Shown: positions 52,836-61,609, numbered from the stretch's first letter. The stretch is DNA of 64,000 nt from Herbidospora sakaeratensis (GCF_001570525.1 NZ_BBXC01000019.1:124001-188000), one strand, 5' to 3'. Notes: generated from the sequence alone by a model not told the origin. Program-made: numbers and translations.

Positions 52836-53699
52836 ATGTCCCCGCGTATCCGACTGGGGGTTGGACATGTCTCCGACCACAGGGGGAAGCCGGGGTGGCG
52901 TGTGATCTTTTGTTTGGTGTTCGTTCTGGTCACCCTGGGCTGGTATCTCCTCCGGGGGATGTCACGCTGGTCTTCCCGGGCGCGGCGGGCGGTTGCGGCC
53001 GGGGCGCCCTACACGCGGTTCGCGCATCAGTGGGTGCTCTCGGCGCCTGCCACGTTCACCTATGTGGTGGTGTTCACGAGTTCCACGATTCTGCAGCGGA
53101 CCGGGCCGCCGGATCTGATCGACGTGCTGACGACCTTTCAGAGCACCAATCTGGTGCGGTTGTCGGACAATCCGCTGGTGGTGCTCGCCGACAGTGCGCT
53201 CTGGGTGTCGGATCGCGGCGCGTTCCTGGCCTTCTACGTGATCGTGTACGCCACCGTCGTCGCCTGGGCCGAGCAGCGTTACGGCACGCCGCGCATCATC
53301 GTGATCGGGCTCTGCGGGCACGTGTTCGGGTCGTTGCTGACGGCGCTCGTGGAGTATCGCGCCATCACCACCGGGCTGGCGCCGGCGCGGCTGGCCGTCT
53401 CCACCGACGTGGGGGTCAGTTACATCATGGTCGCCGGGGTGGTGGCCGCCGTGGTGCTGATGCGGGGGCGGTGGCGGGCGGTGTGGATCATCGCGCTGAC
53501 GGTGGGCGTGGGGGCGCCGATCGTGATCAGCCGTACCGTCTGGGATCTGGGGCATCCGCTGGCGACGGTCTGCGGTCTGGTGGCCGCGCTGATCTGCCTG
53601 CGGGTCGCGCCGCCGCGTCCACCACCCGCTTTTGACCTGGGAAAATGGGGTATGTCCCCTTCGTCGCCGGTCTTGGGGGGAAACGATGGCGCGGGCTGA
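52836..53699 (+). CDS. rhomboid-like integral membrane protein
   Basis: A 287-aa protein with about six helices. The sequence APATFTYVVVFTSSTILQRTGPPDLIDVLTTFQSTNLVRLSDNPLVVLADSALWVSD, then GHVFGSLLTALVEYRAI and DVGVSYIMVAGVVAAV, matches the actinobacterial rhomboid-like family. DVGVSY replaces the catalytic GxSG, so protease activity is doubtful. The ATG at 52836 is close to weak signals; a GTG at 52902 would start right at the first helix. The end overlaps the lysyltransferase-domain gene by 14 bases. Confidence 0.8.
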   Translation: MSPRIRLGVGHVSDHRGKPGWRVIFCLVFVLVTLGWYLLRGMSRWSSRARRAVAAGAPYTRFAHQWVLSAPATFTYVVVFTSSTILQRTGPPDLIDVLTTFQSTNLVRLSDNPLVVLADSALWVSDRGAFLAFYVIVYATVVAWAEQRYGTPRIIVIGLCGHVFGSLLTALVEYRAITTGLAPARLAVSTDVGVSYIMVAGVVAAVVLMRGRWRAVWIIALTVGVGAPIVISRTVWDLGHPLATVCGLVAALICLRVAPPRPPPAFDLGKWGMSPSSPVLGGNDGAG

Positions 53700-55446
53700 C
53701 GTGCCGCGGGTGGCGTCCATCGTGCTGACCGTGCTGGCGGTCTATTCGGCGGCCATCGCCATCGTGCCGCCGTTGCGCGAGATGGCGCGGCCGCTGACCG
53801 CGCTGGTCGACGACTACGCCGTGCCGCTGACGCCCAACCTGGCCTACGCCGCCTTCCTCGGGCTGCTCGCGGGGGCGCTGGCGCGGCGCAAACGGGTGGC
53901 CTGGCGGCTGCTGGTGCTCTTGCTGGCGTTCTCGGTGCTGCTCAGCGTCATCTCCACGCCGCTGGTGGCGGTCGCGCCGATGGCGGAGGTGCCCGACCGG
54001 GGGCGGTTGTTCAGCGAGGTGCTGGTCTCCGGGGTGATCGCGCTGATCGTCATCGCCTATCTGTGGTGGGGGCGGGGCGAGTTCTTCGCCAAGACGCAGC
54101 CGGCGTCGTTCCGCAAGGCCACGGGCATGCTGATCGCGCTGCTCGGGGTGTCCTACGTGGTGGGCTTCCTGCTCACCCTCTTCTTCCCCGGCGACCTGCT
54201 GCGGTCGGCCCGCGCGATCTGGGTGCTCAGCCGGGTGCTCGGCGGGGTCATCGAGGTCGAGGGCTACGGCCATCCGCCGGCCTGGGTCGCGTTCCTGATC
54301 GGGCTGATGAGCGCGATCGCGCTGCTGGTGGCGTTCGGGGTGCTGTTCCGGTCGCAGCGGCAGCGGGCTGTGCTCGCGCCCGGCGACGAGGAGCGGTTGC
54401 GGGGCCTGCTCGGCGAACGCGACTCGCTGGCCTACTTCGCCACCCGGCGCGACCGCAGCGTCATCTTCTCGCCGAGCGGCAAGGCCGCGGTGTCGTTCCG
54501 GGTGGTCAACGGGGTGACCCTGGCGGGCGGCGACCCGCTCGGCGACCCCGAGGCGTGGGACCACGCGATCAGGGCGTGGACCGGCCAGGCCCGCGAGTTC
54601 GGCTGGACCCCGGCCGCCATCGGCTGCGGCGCCGAAGGGGCCAGGGCCTACCAGCGGGCCGGGCTCAAGGTGCTCGAACTCGGCGACGAGGCGGTCATCG
54701 AGGTCAAGAGGTTCAGCCTGCAGGGCCGGGAGATGCGCGGTGTGCGCCAGGCCGCCAACCGGGTGGAACGGGCCGGCTACCAGCTCCGGGTCCGCCGTCA
54801 CGGCGACATCGCCCCCGAGGAGATGCGGCTGATCAGCGAACGCGCCGACGCCTGGCGTGACACCGAGACCGAACGCGGGTTCTCGATGGCCCTCGGCCGT
54901 CTCGGCGACCCGCTCGACGTCGGCTGCGTGCTGGTCGAGAGCCTCAGCAAGGAGGGCGATGAGGCGGCGTTGTTGTCGTTCGTGCCGTGGGGCGACCGGG
55001 GGCTCTCGCTCGACCTGATGCGCCGTGACCGGGCGGCGGAGAACGGCCTGGTCGAGTTCATGGTCGCCGGGCTGGTCAGGAACGCCGGCTGGCTCGGGGT
55101 CGAACGGATCTCGCTCAACTTCGCGGTCTTCCGGTCGGCCTTCGAGGAGGGCGCGAGGATGGGCGCCGGCCCGGTGATCCGGGCCTGGCGGCGCACCTTG
55201 TTGTTCCTCTCACGCTGGTGGCAGCTCGAAGCGCTCTACCGGGCCAACGTGAAGTATCACCCCGAGTGGGTGCCCCGCTTCCTCGCGTACGGGGACACCC
55301 GCGACCTCGTCAGGGTGGGCATCGCCTCGGCCATCGCCGAAGGGTTCTTCAAGCCGCCGAGGTTGCCCCGGATGCTCAGTTCTGAACGAACACCGACCGC
55401 CAGTTCGGCTGCTCCAGGTAACGACGCAGCTCGACCAGGCCGCTGA
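53686..55446 (+). CDS. phosphatidylglycerol lysyltransferase domain protein (DUF2156, MprF/LysX-like)
   Basis: A 586-aa protein. The first 240 residues hold six or seven helices. The remainder is the DUF2156 aminoacyl-lipid synthase domain: DSLAYFATRRDRSVIFSPSGKAAVSFRVVNGVTLAGGDPLG, KVLELGDEAVIEVKRFSLQGREMRGVRQAANRVERAGY, RGLSLDLMRRDRAAENGLVEFMV and VKYHPEWVPRFLAYGD. It matches the N-terminal half of mycobacterial LysX but lacks the fused lysyl-tRNA synthetase. It probably transfers an aminoacyl group from tRNA to a membrane lipid or other acceptor. ATG at 53686 follows GGGGGGA. Confidence 0.9.
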   Translation: MARADVPRVASIVLTVLAVYSAAIAIVPPLREMARPLTALVDDYAVPLTPNLAYAAFLGLLAGALARRKRVAWRLLVLLLAFSVLLSVISTPLVAVAPMAEVPDRGRLFSEVLVSGVIALIVIAYLWWGRGEFFAKTQPASFRKATGMLIALLGVSYVVGFLLTLFFPGDLLRSARAIWVLSRVLGGVIEVEGYGHPPAWVAFLIGLMSAIALLVAFGVLFRSQRQRAVLAPGDEERLRGLLGERDSLAYFATRRDRSVIFSPSGKAAVSFRVVNGVTLAGGDPLGDPEAWDHAIRAWTGQAREFGWTPAAIGCGAEGARAYQRAGLKVLELGDEAVIEVKRFSLQGREMRGVRQAANRVERAGYQLRVRRHGDIAPEEMRLISERADAWRDTETERGFSMALGRLGDPLDVGCVLVESLSKEGDEAALLSFVPWGDRGLSLDLMRRDRAAENGLVEFMVAGLVRNAGWLGVERISLNFAVFRSAFEEGARMGAGPVIRAWRRTLLFLSRWWQLEALYRANVKYHPEWVPRFLAYGDTRDLVRVGIASAIAEGFFKPPRLPRMLSSERTPTASSAAPGNDAARPGR

Positions 55447-56218
55447 GCCAGCCGCCCCACGCCGCGTAGGGGGGCTGGGCGGCGTCGAACCCGCTGGTCA
55501 CGAACGTCAGGGTGGTGTGGCCGCCGGAGCCCTCGAGCTCCCAGCTCGTCACCATGCCGCCCCAGTCGATCGTCGCCGACGTGTCGTCGATGGAGACGAA
55601 CCGCGCGGCGTGGTCGCCGGCCGCTTCGAGACCGCCCATCGCGAACCGGCCGCCGACCTCGGGCTCGATCCCGATCGGGTAGCCGAACCAGCTGGTGGCC
55701 TGCTCGGAGTCGGTCAGCGCGGTGCGGACCCGGTCGGCCGGGGCCGCGATGTCGAGCCGGGCGGAGAACTCGCCGACCTTGGCCGTGTAGTCGACCTTCG
55801 GGCCCAGCTTGCGGCCCTCGACGTGGTCGGCCAGGTTGCCCAGGGCCAGCGCCCAGAACGTCTCCAGCGCCACGAGGGGGCTCGTGCTGCCGGAGAAGAG
55901 GAGTTCGCGGTCGAAGTGGGACTGGGTCACCGACACCCGGGTCTCGCCGTCGGTCTCGGCGAGCCGGATCTCGGTGGTGGTCTCGGTGCCGTCGAGCGTC
56001 CAGGCGAACTTGATCAGGTCGTCGGACGCCTCCAGCACCCGCTGGTGGGGGGCGTCGCCCTCCAGGGTGTGGCGGCCCCAGAAGTCGTAGCGGTTCGGCA
56101 GGTCGACCTCGGCGTGCTCGGCGAACCAGACGCGCATCTCGGCGGGGTCGGTCAGGGCGTGGAACACCGTCTTGAGCGGGGCCTGGATCCGGACGGCCGA
56201 GATGGTGGGCTGGGTCAT
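55376..56218 (-). CDS. SRPBCC protein with two AHSA1-type domains
   Basis: A 280-aa soluble protein. Two tandem START/SRPBCC domains (about 1-145: ISAVRIQAPLKTVFHALTDPAEMRVWFAEHAEV; about 150-280: FSARLDIAAPADRVRTALTDSEQATSWFG) each have the AHSA1 beta-grip pattern. It is probably a ligand carrier of unknown specificity. The start overlaps the ArsR stop by four bases, a common ArsR-SRPBCC pairing. It overlaps the convergent lysyltransferase gene by 71 bases at the 3' end. Confidence 0.88.
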   Translation of the reverse strand: MTQPTISAVRIQAPLKTVFHALTDPAEMRVWFAEHAEVDLPNRYDFWGRHTLEGDAPHQRVLEASDDLIKFAWTLDGTETTTEIRLAETDGETRVSVTQSHFDRELLFSGSTSPLVALETFWALALGNLADHVEGRKLGPKVDYTAKVGEFSARLDIAAPADRVRTALTDSEQATSWFGYPIGIEPEVGGRFAMGGLEAAGDHAARFVSIDDTSATIDWGGMVTSWELEGSGGHTTLTFVTSGFDAAQPPYAAWGGWLSGLVELRRYLEQPNWRSVFVQN

Positions 56219-56775
56219 GACGCTTCTCCTTGCTGGTTGGGGTAACAGGCCACGACGAGCTTGAAAGGGTCGCCTTCAGCTCCGCCGTACTTCGTGAACA
56301 GCCGTTGCAGGGTGGCCTGGAGCTCGGCCAGAAACTCGGGCCGGCGCTCCGGGGGGACGCGGATGTCGCCCGAGACGCCGATCGACGGCAACTCGGGAAC
56401 CGATCGGTCGAGTGCGGCGATGTCGGCCTGGACCTCTTCGACCAGGTCGAGGAGGTGGCCCAGGCTGAGCTCGTCGCGGGCCCGGCCGAGGCCGATGTGG
56501 CCGACGAGCCGGGGTGAGAGCCAGTAGGAGCGGGCGGTGGCCTGGTAGATGCCCTCGGAGATGCCGCGCACCTTCCGTTCGGACACCTGCTCGACCAGCC
56601 CGGCCTCCACCAGGCGTTTCACGTGGTAGTAGACCCGCTGCGGGGTCTGCGCCAAGATCGCGCCCACCTCGCCGCAGGTGCGCGGCTCGGCGAGCTGCCG
56701 CAGCACCTCGATGCGCTGCGGCTTGAGCAGGGCCTCGGCCTGCTCGATCTCTTCCAGGTACAGGACGTCTCTCAT
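56215..56775 (-). CDS. ArsR-type helix-turn-helix regulator
   Basis: A 186-aa regulator. The winged helix is at about 10-75 (LLKPQRIEVLRQLAEPRTCGEVGAILAQTPQRVYYHVKRLVEAGLVEQV) with a C-terminal domain ending NQQGEAS. No metal-binding cysteine cluster. The ATG at 56775 is chosen; longer frames upstream run through an unrelated low-complexity region. It is coupled to an SRPBCC gene and divergent from an EamA transporter. Confidence 0.88.
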   Translation of the reverse strand: MRDVLYLEEIEQAEALLKPQRIEVLRQLAEPRTCGEVGAILAQTPQRVYYHVKRLVEAGLVEQVSERKVRGISEGIYQATARSYWLSPRLVGHIGLGRARDELSLGHLLDLVEEVQADIAALDRSVPELPSIGVSGDIRVPPERRPEFLAELQATLQRLFTKYGGAEGDPFKLVVACYPNQQGEAS

Positions 56776-56782
56776 CGCAAAA

Positions 56783-56811
56783 ACAAGTTTGTACGTAAAA
56801 AACTTCCTTGT
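56783..56811. promoter_or_regulatory. AT-rich dyad upstream of the arsR gene
   Basis: ACAAG (56783-56787) and CTTGT (56807-56811) are inverted, enclosing AAGTTT/AAACTT and a central TACGTA. The site ends eight bases before the arsR start, a good autoregulatory operator candidate in an otherwise GC-rich region. Confidence 0.45.
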
Positions 56812-56859
56812 CAATGGGCCGCGAAACCGTGATGCGTACCGACCGGGTGTCCCCCTAAA

Positions 56860-57744
56860 GTGCCCACCGTGGAACAAACCGACCGCAGGGCCCTCATCGC
56901 CGCGGGGGTGACCGTGGTGCTCTGGGCGTCCGCGTTCGTCGCCATCAGGCACGCCGTGCTCTCGTACTCCCCCGGAGCCCTCGCCCTCGGGCGGATGCTG
57001 GCCGGGTCGCTGACCCTCCTGGTCATCCTGCTGGCCCGCAGGGAAGGGCTGCCGCCGCGGGCGGCCTGGCCCGGGATCGCGATCTCCGGCGTGCTCTGGT
57101 TCGGGATCTACATGATCGCCCTCAACTGGGGCGAGCAGGAGGTCGACGCCGGGACGGCCGCCATGGTCGTCAACATCGGGCCGATCATCATCGCCCTGTT
57201 GTCGGGGTTGTTCCTCGGCGAGGGGTTCCCCCGCCGGCTGCTCATCGGCATGGCCGTGTCGTTCACCGGCGCGGTCGTCGTCGGCTACTCGATGTCCGAG
57301 GGCGGCGGGGCCTCGGTGCTCGGCGTGGCGCTCTGCGTGGTGGCGGCGGTGACGTGGGCGATCGCGACCATCGTGCAGAAGCCCGCGCTGCGGCACGCCT
57401 CCGCGCTGCAGGTGACCACCTTCGGCTGCCTCATCGGCGCGGTCACCTGCCTGCCGTTCGCCGGGCAGCTGATCGACCAGGCCGGCGACGCGCCGCTGTC
57501 GGCCACGCTGAACCTGGTCTACCTCGGCGTCTTCCCAACGGCGTTGGCCTTCACGACCTGGGCGTACGCCCTGGCCAGGACGACGGCGGGGAAGATGGGC
57601 GCCACCACCTACGTGGTTCCGGCGATCGTGATCGTGATGGCCTGGGTGCTGCTGGGGGAGACCCCGACCTGGCTGGCCCTGGCGGGCGGCGCGCTCTGCC
57701 TGGCGGGTGTGGCCGTCTCACGGCGCAGGACGGCCGCTTCCTAG
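56860..57744 (+). CDS. EamA family (DMT) transporter
   Basis: A 294-aa membrane protein with about ten helices in two EamA repeats (AAGVTVVLWASAFVAIRHAVLSYSPGALALGRML; CVVAAVTWAIATIVQKPALRHASALQVTTFGCLIGA), the drug/metabolite exporter superfamily. GTG at 56860 or the in-frame GTG at 56869 may be the start. The substrate is unknown. The stop overlaps the convergent roadblock gene by four bases. Confidence 0.9.
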   Translation: MPTVEQTDRRALIAAGVTVVLWASAFVAIRHAVLSYSPGALALGRMLAGSLTLLVILLARREGLPPRAAWPGIAISGVLWFGIYMIALNWGEQEVDAGTAAMVVNIGPIIIALLSGLFLGEGFPRRLLIGMAVSFTGAVVVGYSMSEGGGASVLGVALCVVAAVTWAIATIVQKPALRHASALQVTTFGCLIGAVTCLPFAGQLIDQAGDAPLSATLNLVYLGVFPTALAFTTWAYALARTTAGKMGATTYVVPAIVIVMAWVLLGETPTWLALAGGALCLAGVAVSRRRTAAS

Positions 57745-58121
57745 GCGCGGGCCCGTTCGTCGACGAGCAGGTGGGTCAGGCGTTCGACGGTCGGCCGTGA
57801 CTCGACGTGCAGCCGGGCCACGTCGAGTCCCTCGTCGCCCAGGATCGCGAGCAGCGCGATGGAGCCCACGGCGTACACGACGATGAAGCCGCCGCGGCAG
57901 CGGATGACCACCTCGCGCAGTTCGTGGAGGCCCACTTCGTAGCCGAAGCGTTTGCCGAGACCGAGGGTCGCGGCCGACAGGGCCGAGACGGTCTCGGGGG
58001 AGACGCCGTCGGTGTCGGCGACGACGAGCAGACCGTCAACCGTGGCGACAGCCGTCTCCATCACCCCCGTGACGCGGTCGCGCAGGGAGTGCAGTTCTGC
58101 CTTCAGAGCGTTCTGTGCCAT
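57741..58121 (-). CDS. roadblock/LC7 domain protein
   Basis: A 126-aa protein: MAQNALKAELHSLRDRVTGVMETAVATVDGLLVVADTDGV through AVGSIALLAILGDEGLDVARLHVESRPTV. Roadblock/LC7 proteins such as MglB and CvnB bind small Ras-like GTPases. No GTPase gene is present nearby. It follows a DUF4388-like gene by five bases on the same strand. Confidence 0.9.
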   Translation of the reverse strand: MAQNALKAELHSLRDRVTGVMETAVATVDGLLVVADTDGVSPETVSALSAATLGLGKRFGYEVGLHELREVVIRCRGGFIVVYAVGSIALLAILGDEGLDVARLHVESRPTVERLTHLLVDERARA

Positions 58122-58126
58122 GGTTC

Positions 58127-58954
58127 TTAACTTTCGTCGGCGCCCATTAACTTGGCGATCTTGCTGGTGCCCGGCCGGCGGCGCGGCAGCAGGGGTTGCC
58201 GCCGGTCCTCCCCGTCTCCGGGCTGCTCCCCGTGGTCGTCGACCGGTGGAGCGGGCGGGGCGATGGTGAGCAGGCCCTCTCTGACCAGGGCGGCGATCTC
58301 CTTGATCACCACGAACAGGCCCTGGCCGAGGGCGAACGCGATGTCCCGGGGCGTACGCCGCCCGTTGGCCTTGGTGAGGATCTCGTGGCGCAGGTGGTCG
58401 GCGGCGATCGTCAGGGCCGGGAGCGGGCGTACCGCCGTGGGCCGGATGAACGGGGTGATGCCCAGCTCACGCCACTCCTCGGTGATGGCCAGCCGGCGGG
58501 CCGTCTCCCGGGCCAGCCGCTCGCGCGAGACGCCGGGCACGACCGGTAAGGGCGGCGGCACCTCGTGGTCGCCCACCGGCTCGGGCTGGCTTTCCTCGAC
58601 GCCGAACAGGGCCATCGCGAAGACCGCGTCGAACACCGCCGACAGGCAGACGGCCTCCAGCCCGGCCTCTCCCACGCTGCCCCGGGCGACGAGTTCGGCG
58701 GCCAGCCGGTCGTCGGGGGCCCCAGCGGTGTAAGCCTCGTTCCAGGCCGCCTCGCTCACCCGTCCCGAACGGATCAGCAGGGATTCCGGTCCGGGGGACG
58801 CGGGCGTGGTCGCCGCGACGACCAGCCCGTCGCGCACGTGGATGATCCCGCCCGGACTCCCCATGACACGCAGCAGATGGGAGCCGCCGATGGGTTCGCC
58901 CAGCCGGAGCATGGAATCGACGCCCATGGGGTGATCGAGGTCGTGCGATGACAC
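58127..58954 (-). CDS. roadblock-linked protein, DUF4388-like N-terminus
   Basis: A 275-aa soluble protein. The first 110 residues (MLRLGEPIGGSHLLRVMGSPGGIIHVRDGLVVAATTPASPGPESLLIRSGRVSEAAWNEAY) resemble PATAN/DUF4388-type domains found with signalling proteins. A central winged-helix-like stretch (DHLRHEILTKANGRRTPRDIAFALGQGLFVVIKEIAALVREGLL) follows, then a charged tail. It is flanked by roadblock genes on both sides. The role is probably in the same signalling complex. Confidence 0.75.
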   Translation of the reverse strand: MSSHDLDHPMGVDSMLRLGEPIGGSHLLRVMGSPGGIIHVRDGLVVAATTPASPGPESLLIRSGRVSEAAWNEAYTAGAPDDRLAAELVARGSVGEAGLEAVCLSAVFDAVFAMALFGVEESQPEPVGDHEVPPPLPVVPGVSRERLARETARRLAITEEWRELGITPFIRPTAVRPLPALTIAADHLRHEILTKANGRRTPRDIAFALGQGLFVVIKEIAALVREGLLTIAPPAPPVDDHGEQPGDGEDRRQPLLPRRRPGTSKIAKLMGADES

Positions 58955-59032
58955 TTTTTGTGCCCTTCACTATCTGAGGCCGCAAGAGTTACCTTATGTC
59001 CCTGCAAGCACAACAGCATTGGATAAGGCAGC

Positions 59033-59398
59033 ATGAACATCGAAACCGCCCTAAAAGAGGCGATGGCCATCGACGGGGCGATCGGCGCCGCGCTGGTCGA
59101 CTACGGCAGCGGCATGAGCCTCGGCACGATCGGCGGCGGCCGCGAGTTCGACCTCGAAGTCGCCGCAGCCGGTAACACCGAGGTCGTGCGGGCCAAGCTG
59201 CGCACCATGGCCTCGCTCGCCCTCGACGACGAGATCGAGGACGTCCTCATCACGCTGAACAGGCAATATCACATCATCCGGCTGCTCAAGGCCCCCGGCG
59301 GCCAGCTGTTCCTCTACCTGGTCCTCGACCGCGACCGCGCCAACCTCGCGCTCGCCCGCCACAACCTGCGCAACATCGAACGGCAGATGAGCCTGTGA
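59033..59398 (+). CDS. roadblock/LC7-like protein
   Basis: A 121-aa protein (MNIETALKEAMAIDGAIGAALVDYGSGMSLGTIGGG; EDVLITLNRQYHIIRLLKAPGGQLFLYLVLDRDRANLALARHNL) that fits the roadblock fold. It is divergent from the two minus-strand genes across a 78-base gap, so one regulatory region probably serves all three. Confidence 0.85.
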   Translation: MNIETALKEAMAIDGAIGAALVDYGSGMSLGTIGGGREFDLEVAAAGNTEVVRAKLRTMASLALDDEIEDVLITLNRQYHIIRLLKAPGGQLFLYLVLDRDRANLALARHNLRNIERQMSL

Positions 59399-59407
59399 TT
59401 TTCCCCG

Positions 59408-60088
59408 TCACGCGACGGAATGTGTGATCGTGCCCGAATAAGTACCGGCGACCGCCGATGACGGAACTCTGACAATTACTGTCGGATTCCAGGCGAGCGA
59501 GGTATTTCCCACGGCCAATGTCACGGCGAAAGCCGTGTGCGTGCCCGTCAGGGCGACCGCGTTCGCGGCCGTGAGCTGGCCGGGGGTGAACACGCCGACG
59601 CCCGAGGTGGAGGTCGCCGGGCCCGACCAGTAGGAGATGTTCGGCTTCGAGATCGTGGACGTGTTGCCGCCGACCGTGGTGGTGAAGTTGGTCGTGCTCA
59701 CCGTGGCCGTGTAGCTCACCTGCACCAGCAGGTTGCGGTCGTCCGTCACGGTGACCGCGCCGAGCTGCGCCGACAGCTGGCCGCCGATCGTGGTGCTGCC
59801 GAGTGCCCTGGACGCGGGAGCGGTGATGGCCAGACCGGCGAGAGCCAGCCGTTTCGCCGGGTGATCGCGGGGTCTCCGACGGGTCGGACCACCTTGGGCG
59901 GACTTCTCCTGTGTGCCATCCAGGAAGCCGCCCGAGGTTCCGTCCCCGTGCCCAGCTTCGTCAGGCGGCGCCCACACGACGACGGTGTCGTCCACGGCCG
60001 GATCGGCCTTGTCCTCCGCGATGGCGGGGATCGCTGTCACGACGGCGGCGACCACTGCTGCCAGGGTCGCCGTCACGCGTGGTCTCAC
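59408..60088 (-). CDS. secreted WxL-like surface protein
   Basis: A 226-aa exported protein. The signal segment is VRPRVTATLAAVVAAVVTAIPAIAE. A charged, Gly/Arg-rich linker follows, then a C-terminal domain (ALGSTTIGGQLSAQLGAVTVTDDRNLLVQVSYTATV; YWSGPATSTSGVGVFTPGQLTAA; SLAWNPTVIVRVPSSAVAGTYSGTITHSVA) that is paralogous to the protein encoded at 61076-61609. GTG at 60088 overlaps the stop of the DUF916 gene. Confidence 0.75.
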   Translation of the reverse strand: MRPRVTATLAAVVAAVVTAIPAIAEDKADPAVDDTVVVWAPPDEAGHGDGTSGGFLDGTQEKSAQGGPTRRRPRDHPAKRLALAGLAITAPASRALGSTTIGGQLSAQLGAVTVTDDRNLLVQVSYTATVSTTNFTTTVGGNTSTISKPNISYWSGPATSTSGVGVFTPGQLTAANAVALTGTHTAFAVTLAVGNTSLAWNPTVIVRVPSSAVAGTYSGTITHSVA

Positions 60089-61035
60089 GGTGTCCTCCGG
60101 GCTCGTCGCCAGATGAGGTAGCCACCGCCCGCCACTGCGAGCGCCCCTGTGGTGATGAACAGGGCGGTCAGCGGGGGAAGGGCGGTGCTGCTCAGTTTCA
60201 CGGCAGCCGTCGTGTCGAGGGCGGCGGGGAACGTCACGGTCCCGCTCGCGGTTCTGGTGGTACGTCCGCTCGTCAGCGTCAGGTCCGCTTTCCACGGCCC
60301 CATCGGAAGCGAGGGATCGAGGAGGACCTCGACCTGCCCCACGTCCCTGGGCGCCATGGTCACGCCGGTGGTCACCTTGAACGGCCCGGCCGACGTGCCG
60401 CCCGGACCCTCCGAGAGCCGCAGTTCACCCGACATGTCGACGGCCCGCAGGCCGATGTTGGTGACCTGCGCCGCAAGGCGCGGCTTGCCGGCCTGGTCGC
60501 GGCCGGCCCACATCTTGTCGACGCGGAAGTCGGTCGGCGGTTCGCCGCCGCTCCCGACGTCGAGGTAGACGCGGATGCCCACGCGGTTGTGGACCTGGAC
60601 GTTGTGCTCCTTCGTCGCCGGCGCGCGGGCCTCGCCCCACATGACGGCGTACCGTTCGCCCTTCCAGGCGGTCCGCGGCACCCGGATGGTGGCCTTGAGC
60701 ACCCGTTCGCCGCCGGGTGGCAGCGTGACGGCCGGTCGGTCGAACGTGATCCACGACGACAACTCGTTGGCCGTCTGATCGGGCAGGAAGGTGAACTTCC
60801 GTTTCCTGATCTCCGCTCCGGCCGCGTACAACCACAACGTCTGCGGTTTGGCGGAGGTGTTGTTCACGGCGAAACGCCGGTGGATCACGGTCCCCGGCTT
60901 CACGTGGTCGACGATGTAGGCCCGCGCGCGCGGATCGTCTGATCTGTCCTCTGGCGCCTCAACGAGCCGGATCCCGACCTGTCCCTCCGGCTCCGCGTCC
61001 GCCCGGCCGGTCAGGGCCAGGACGGGAAGCAGCAC
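60085..61035 (-). CDS. DUF916-type WxL-interacting membrane protein
   Basis: A 316-aa protein with an N-terminal signal, an extracytoplasmic beta-rich region (GQVGIRLVEAPEDRSDDPRARAYIVDHVKPGTVIHRRFAVNNTS), a second Ig-like domain and a C-terminal membrane helix (ALFITTGALAVAGGGYLIW) followed by RRARRTP. DUF916/DUF3324 proteins bind peptidoglycan and WxL proteins in Gram-positive bacteria. The GTG at 61035 leaves a very short signal; an unusual CTG start slightly upstream would give a better one. Confidence 0.78.
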   Translation of the reverse strand: MLLPVLALTGRADAEPEGQVGIRLVEAPEDRSDDPRARAYIVDHVKPGTVIHRRFAVNNTSAKPQTLWLYAAGAEIRKRKFTFLPDQTANELSSWITFDRPAVTLPPGGERVLKATIRVPRTAWKGERYAVMWGEARAPATKEHNVQVHNRVGIRVYLDVGSGGEPPTDFRVDKMWAGRDQAGKPRLAAQVTNIGLRAVDMSGELRLSEGPGGTSAGPFKVTTGVTMAPRDVGQVEVLLDPSLPMGPWKADLTLTSGRTTRTASGTVTFPAALDTTAAVKLSSTALPPLTALFITTGALAVAGGGYLIWRRARRTP

Positions 61036-61075
61036 CAGGAGAGGCGAGATCAGGATCCGGTGGAGAGCGGCGCGG

Positions 61076-61609
61076 CTACGCCACCGAATGGGTCACCGTC
61101 CCCGTGTACGTGCCGGCGACGGCCGCGTTCGGGATGGTGACGCGCAGGGTCGGGTTCCAGGTGACCGTGTTGTTGCCGACCAGGGCGGTGGCGGTGAACG
61201 CGGTGATCTGGGTGGTCAGCGGCTGGGCCAGCAGCACGGTCAGCTGACCGGGCACGAAGGTGCCGACGCCGCTCGACGAGGTCGCCGGGCCCGAGGCGTA
61301 CGCCACGTTGGCCTTGGCGATCGTCTCGTTCGCGGTGCCGCCGCCGGTGGTGAAGTCGGTCGAGGTGACGCGGGCCGTCCACGAGCCGAGGAGCGAGCCG
61401 CGCAGGTCGGTGACCGTGACCGGGCCGATCGTGCCCTGGAGCGTGGCGCCCGAGGCGGTGTTGCCCAGAGGGATGCTCGCCGGGGCGGTGATGGTCAGGG
61501 CGCCGCCCACGATCGTGAAGGTGACGGTGGTGTCCGCGGCCTGAGCCGGCGCAACGGAACCGATCAGCAGCGCCATGGCCATGCCGATCACATACTTGAG
61601 AAACCGCAT
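61076..61609 (-). CDS. secreted WxL-like surface protein
   Basis: A 177-aa exported protein. The signal peptide is MRFLKYVIGMAMALLIGSVAPAQA. The mature part (GGALTITAPASIPLGNTASGATLQGTIGPVTVTDLRGSLLGSWTARV; TWNPTLRVTIPNAAVAGTYTGTVTHSVA) is a beta-sandwich-like domain with the C-terminal signature shared with its paralogue at 59408. ATG at 61609 follows GAGGATG. It is the first gene of a three-gene operon. Confidence 0.82.
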   Translation of the reverse strand: MRFLKYVIGMAMALLIGSVAPAQAADTTVTFTIVGGALTITAPASIPLGNTASGATLQGTIGPVTVTDLRGSLLGSWTARVTSTDFTTGGGTANETIAKANVAYASGPATSSSGVGTFVPGQLTVLLAQPLTTQITAFTATALVGNNTVTWNPTLRVTIPNAAVAGTYTGTVTHSVA

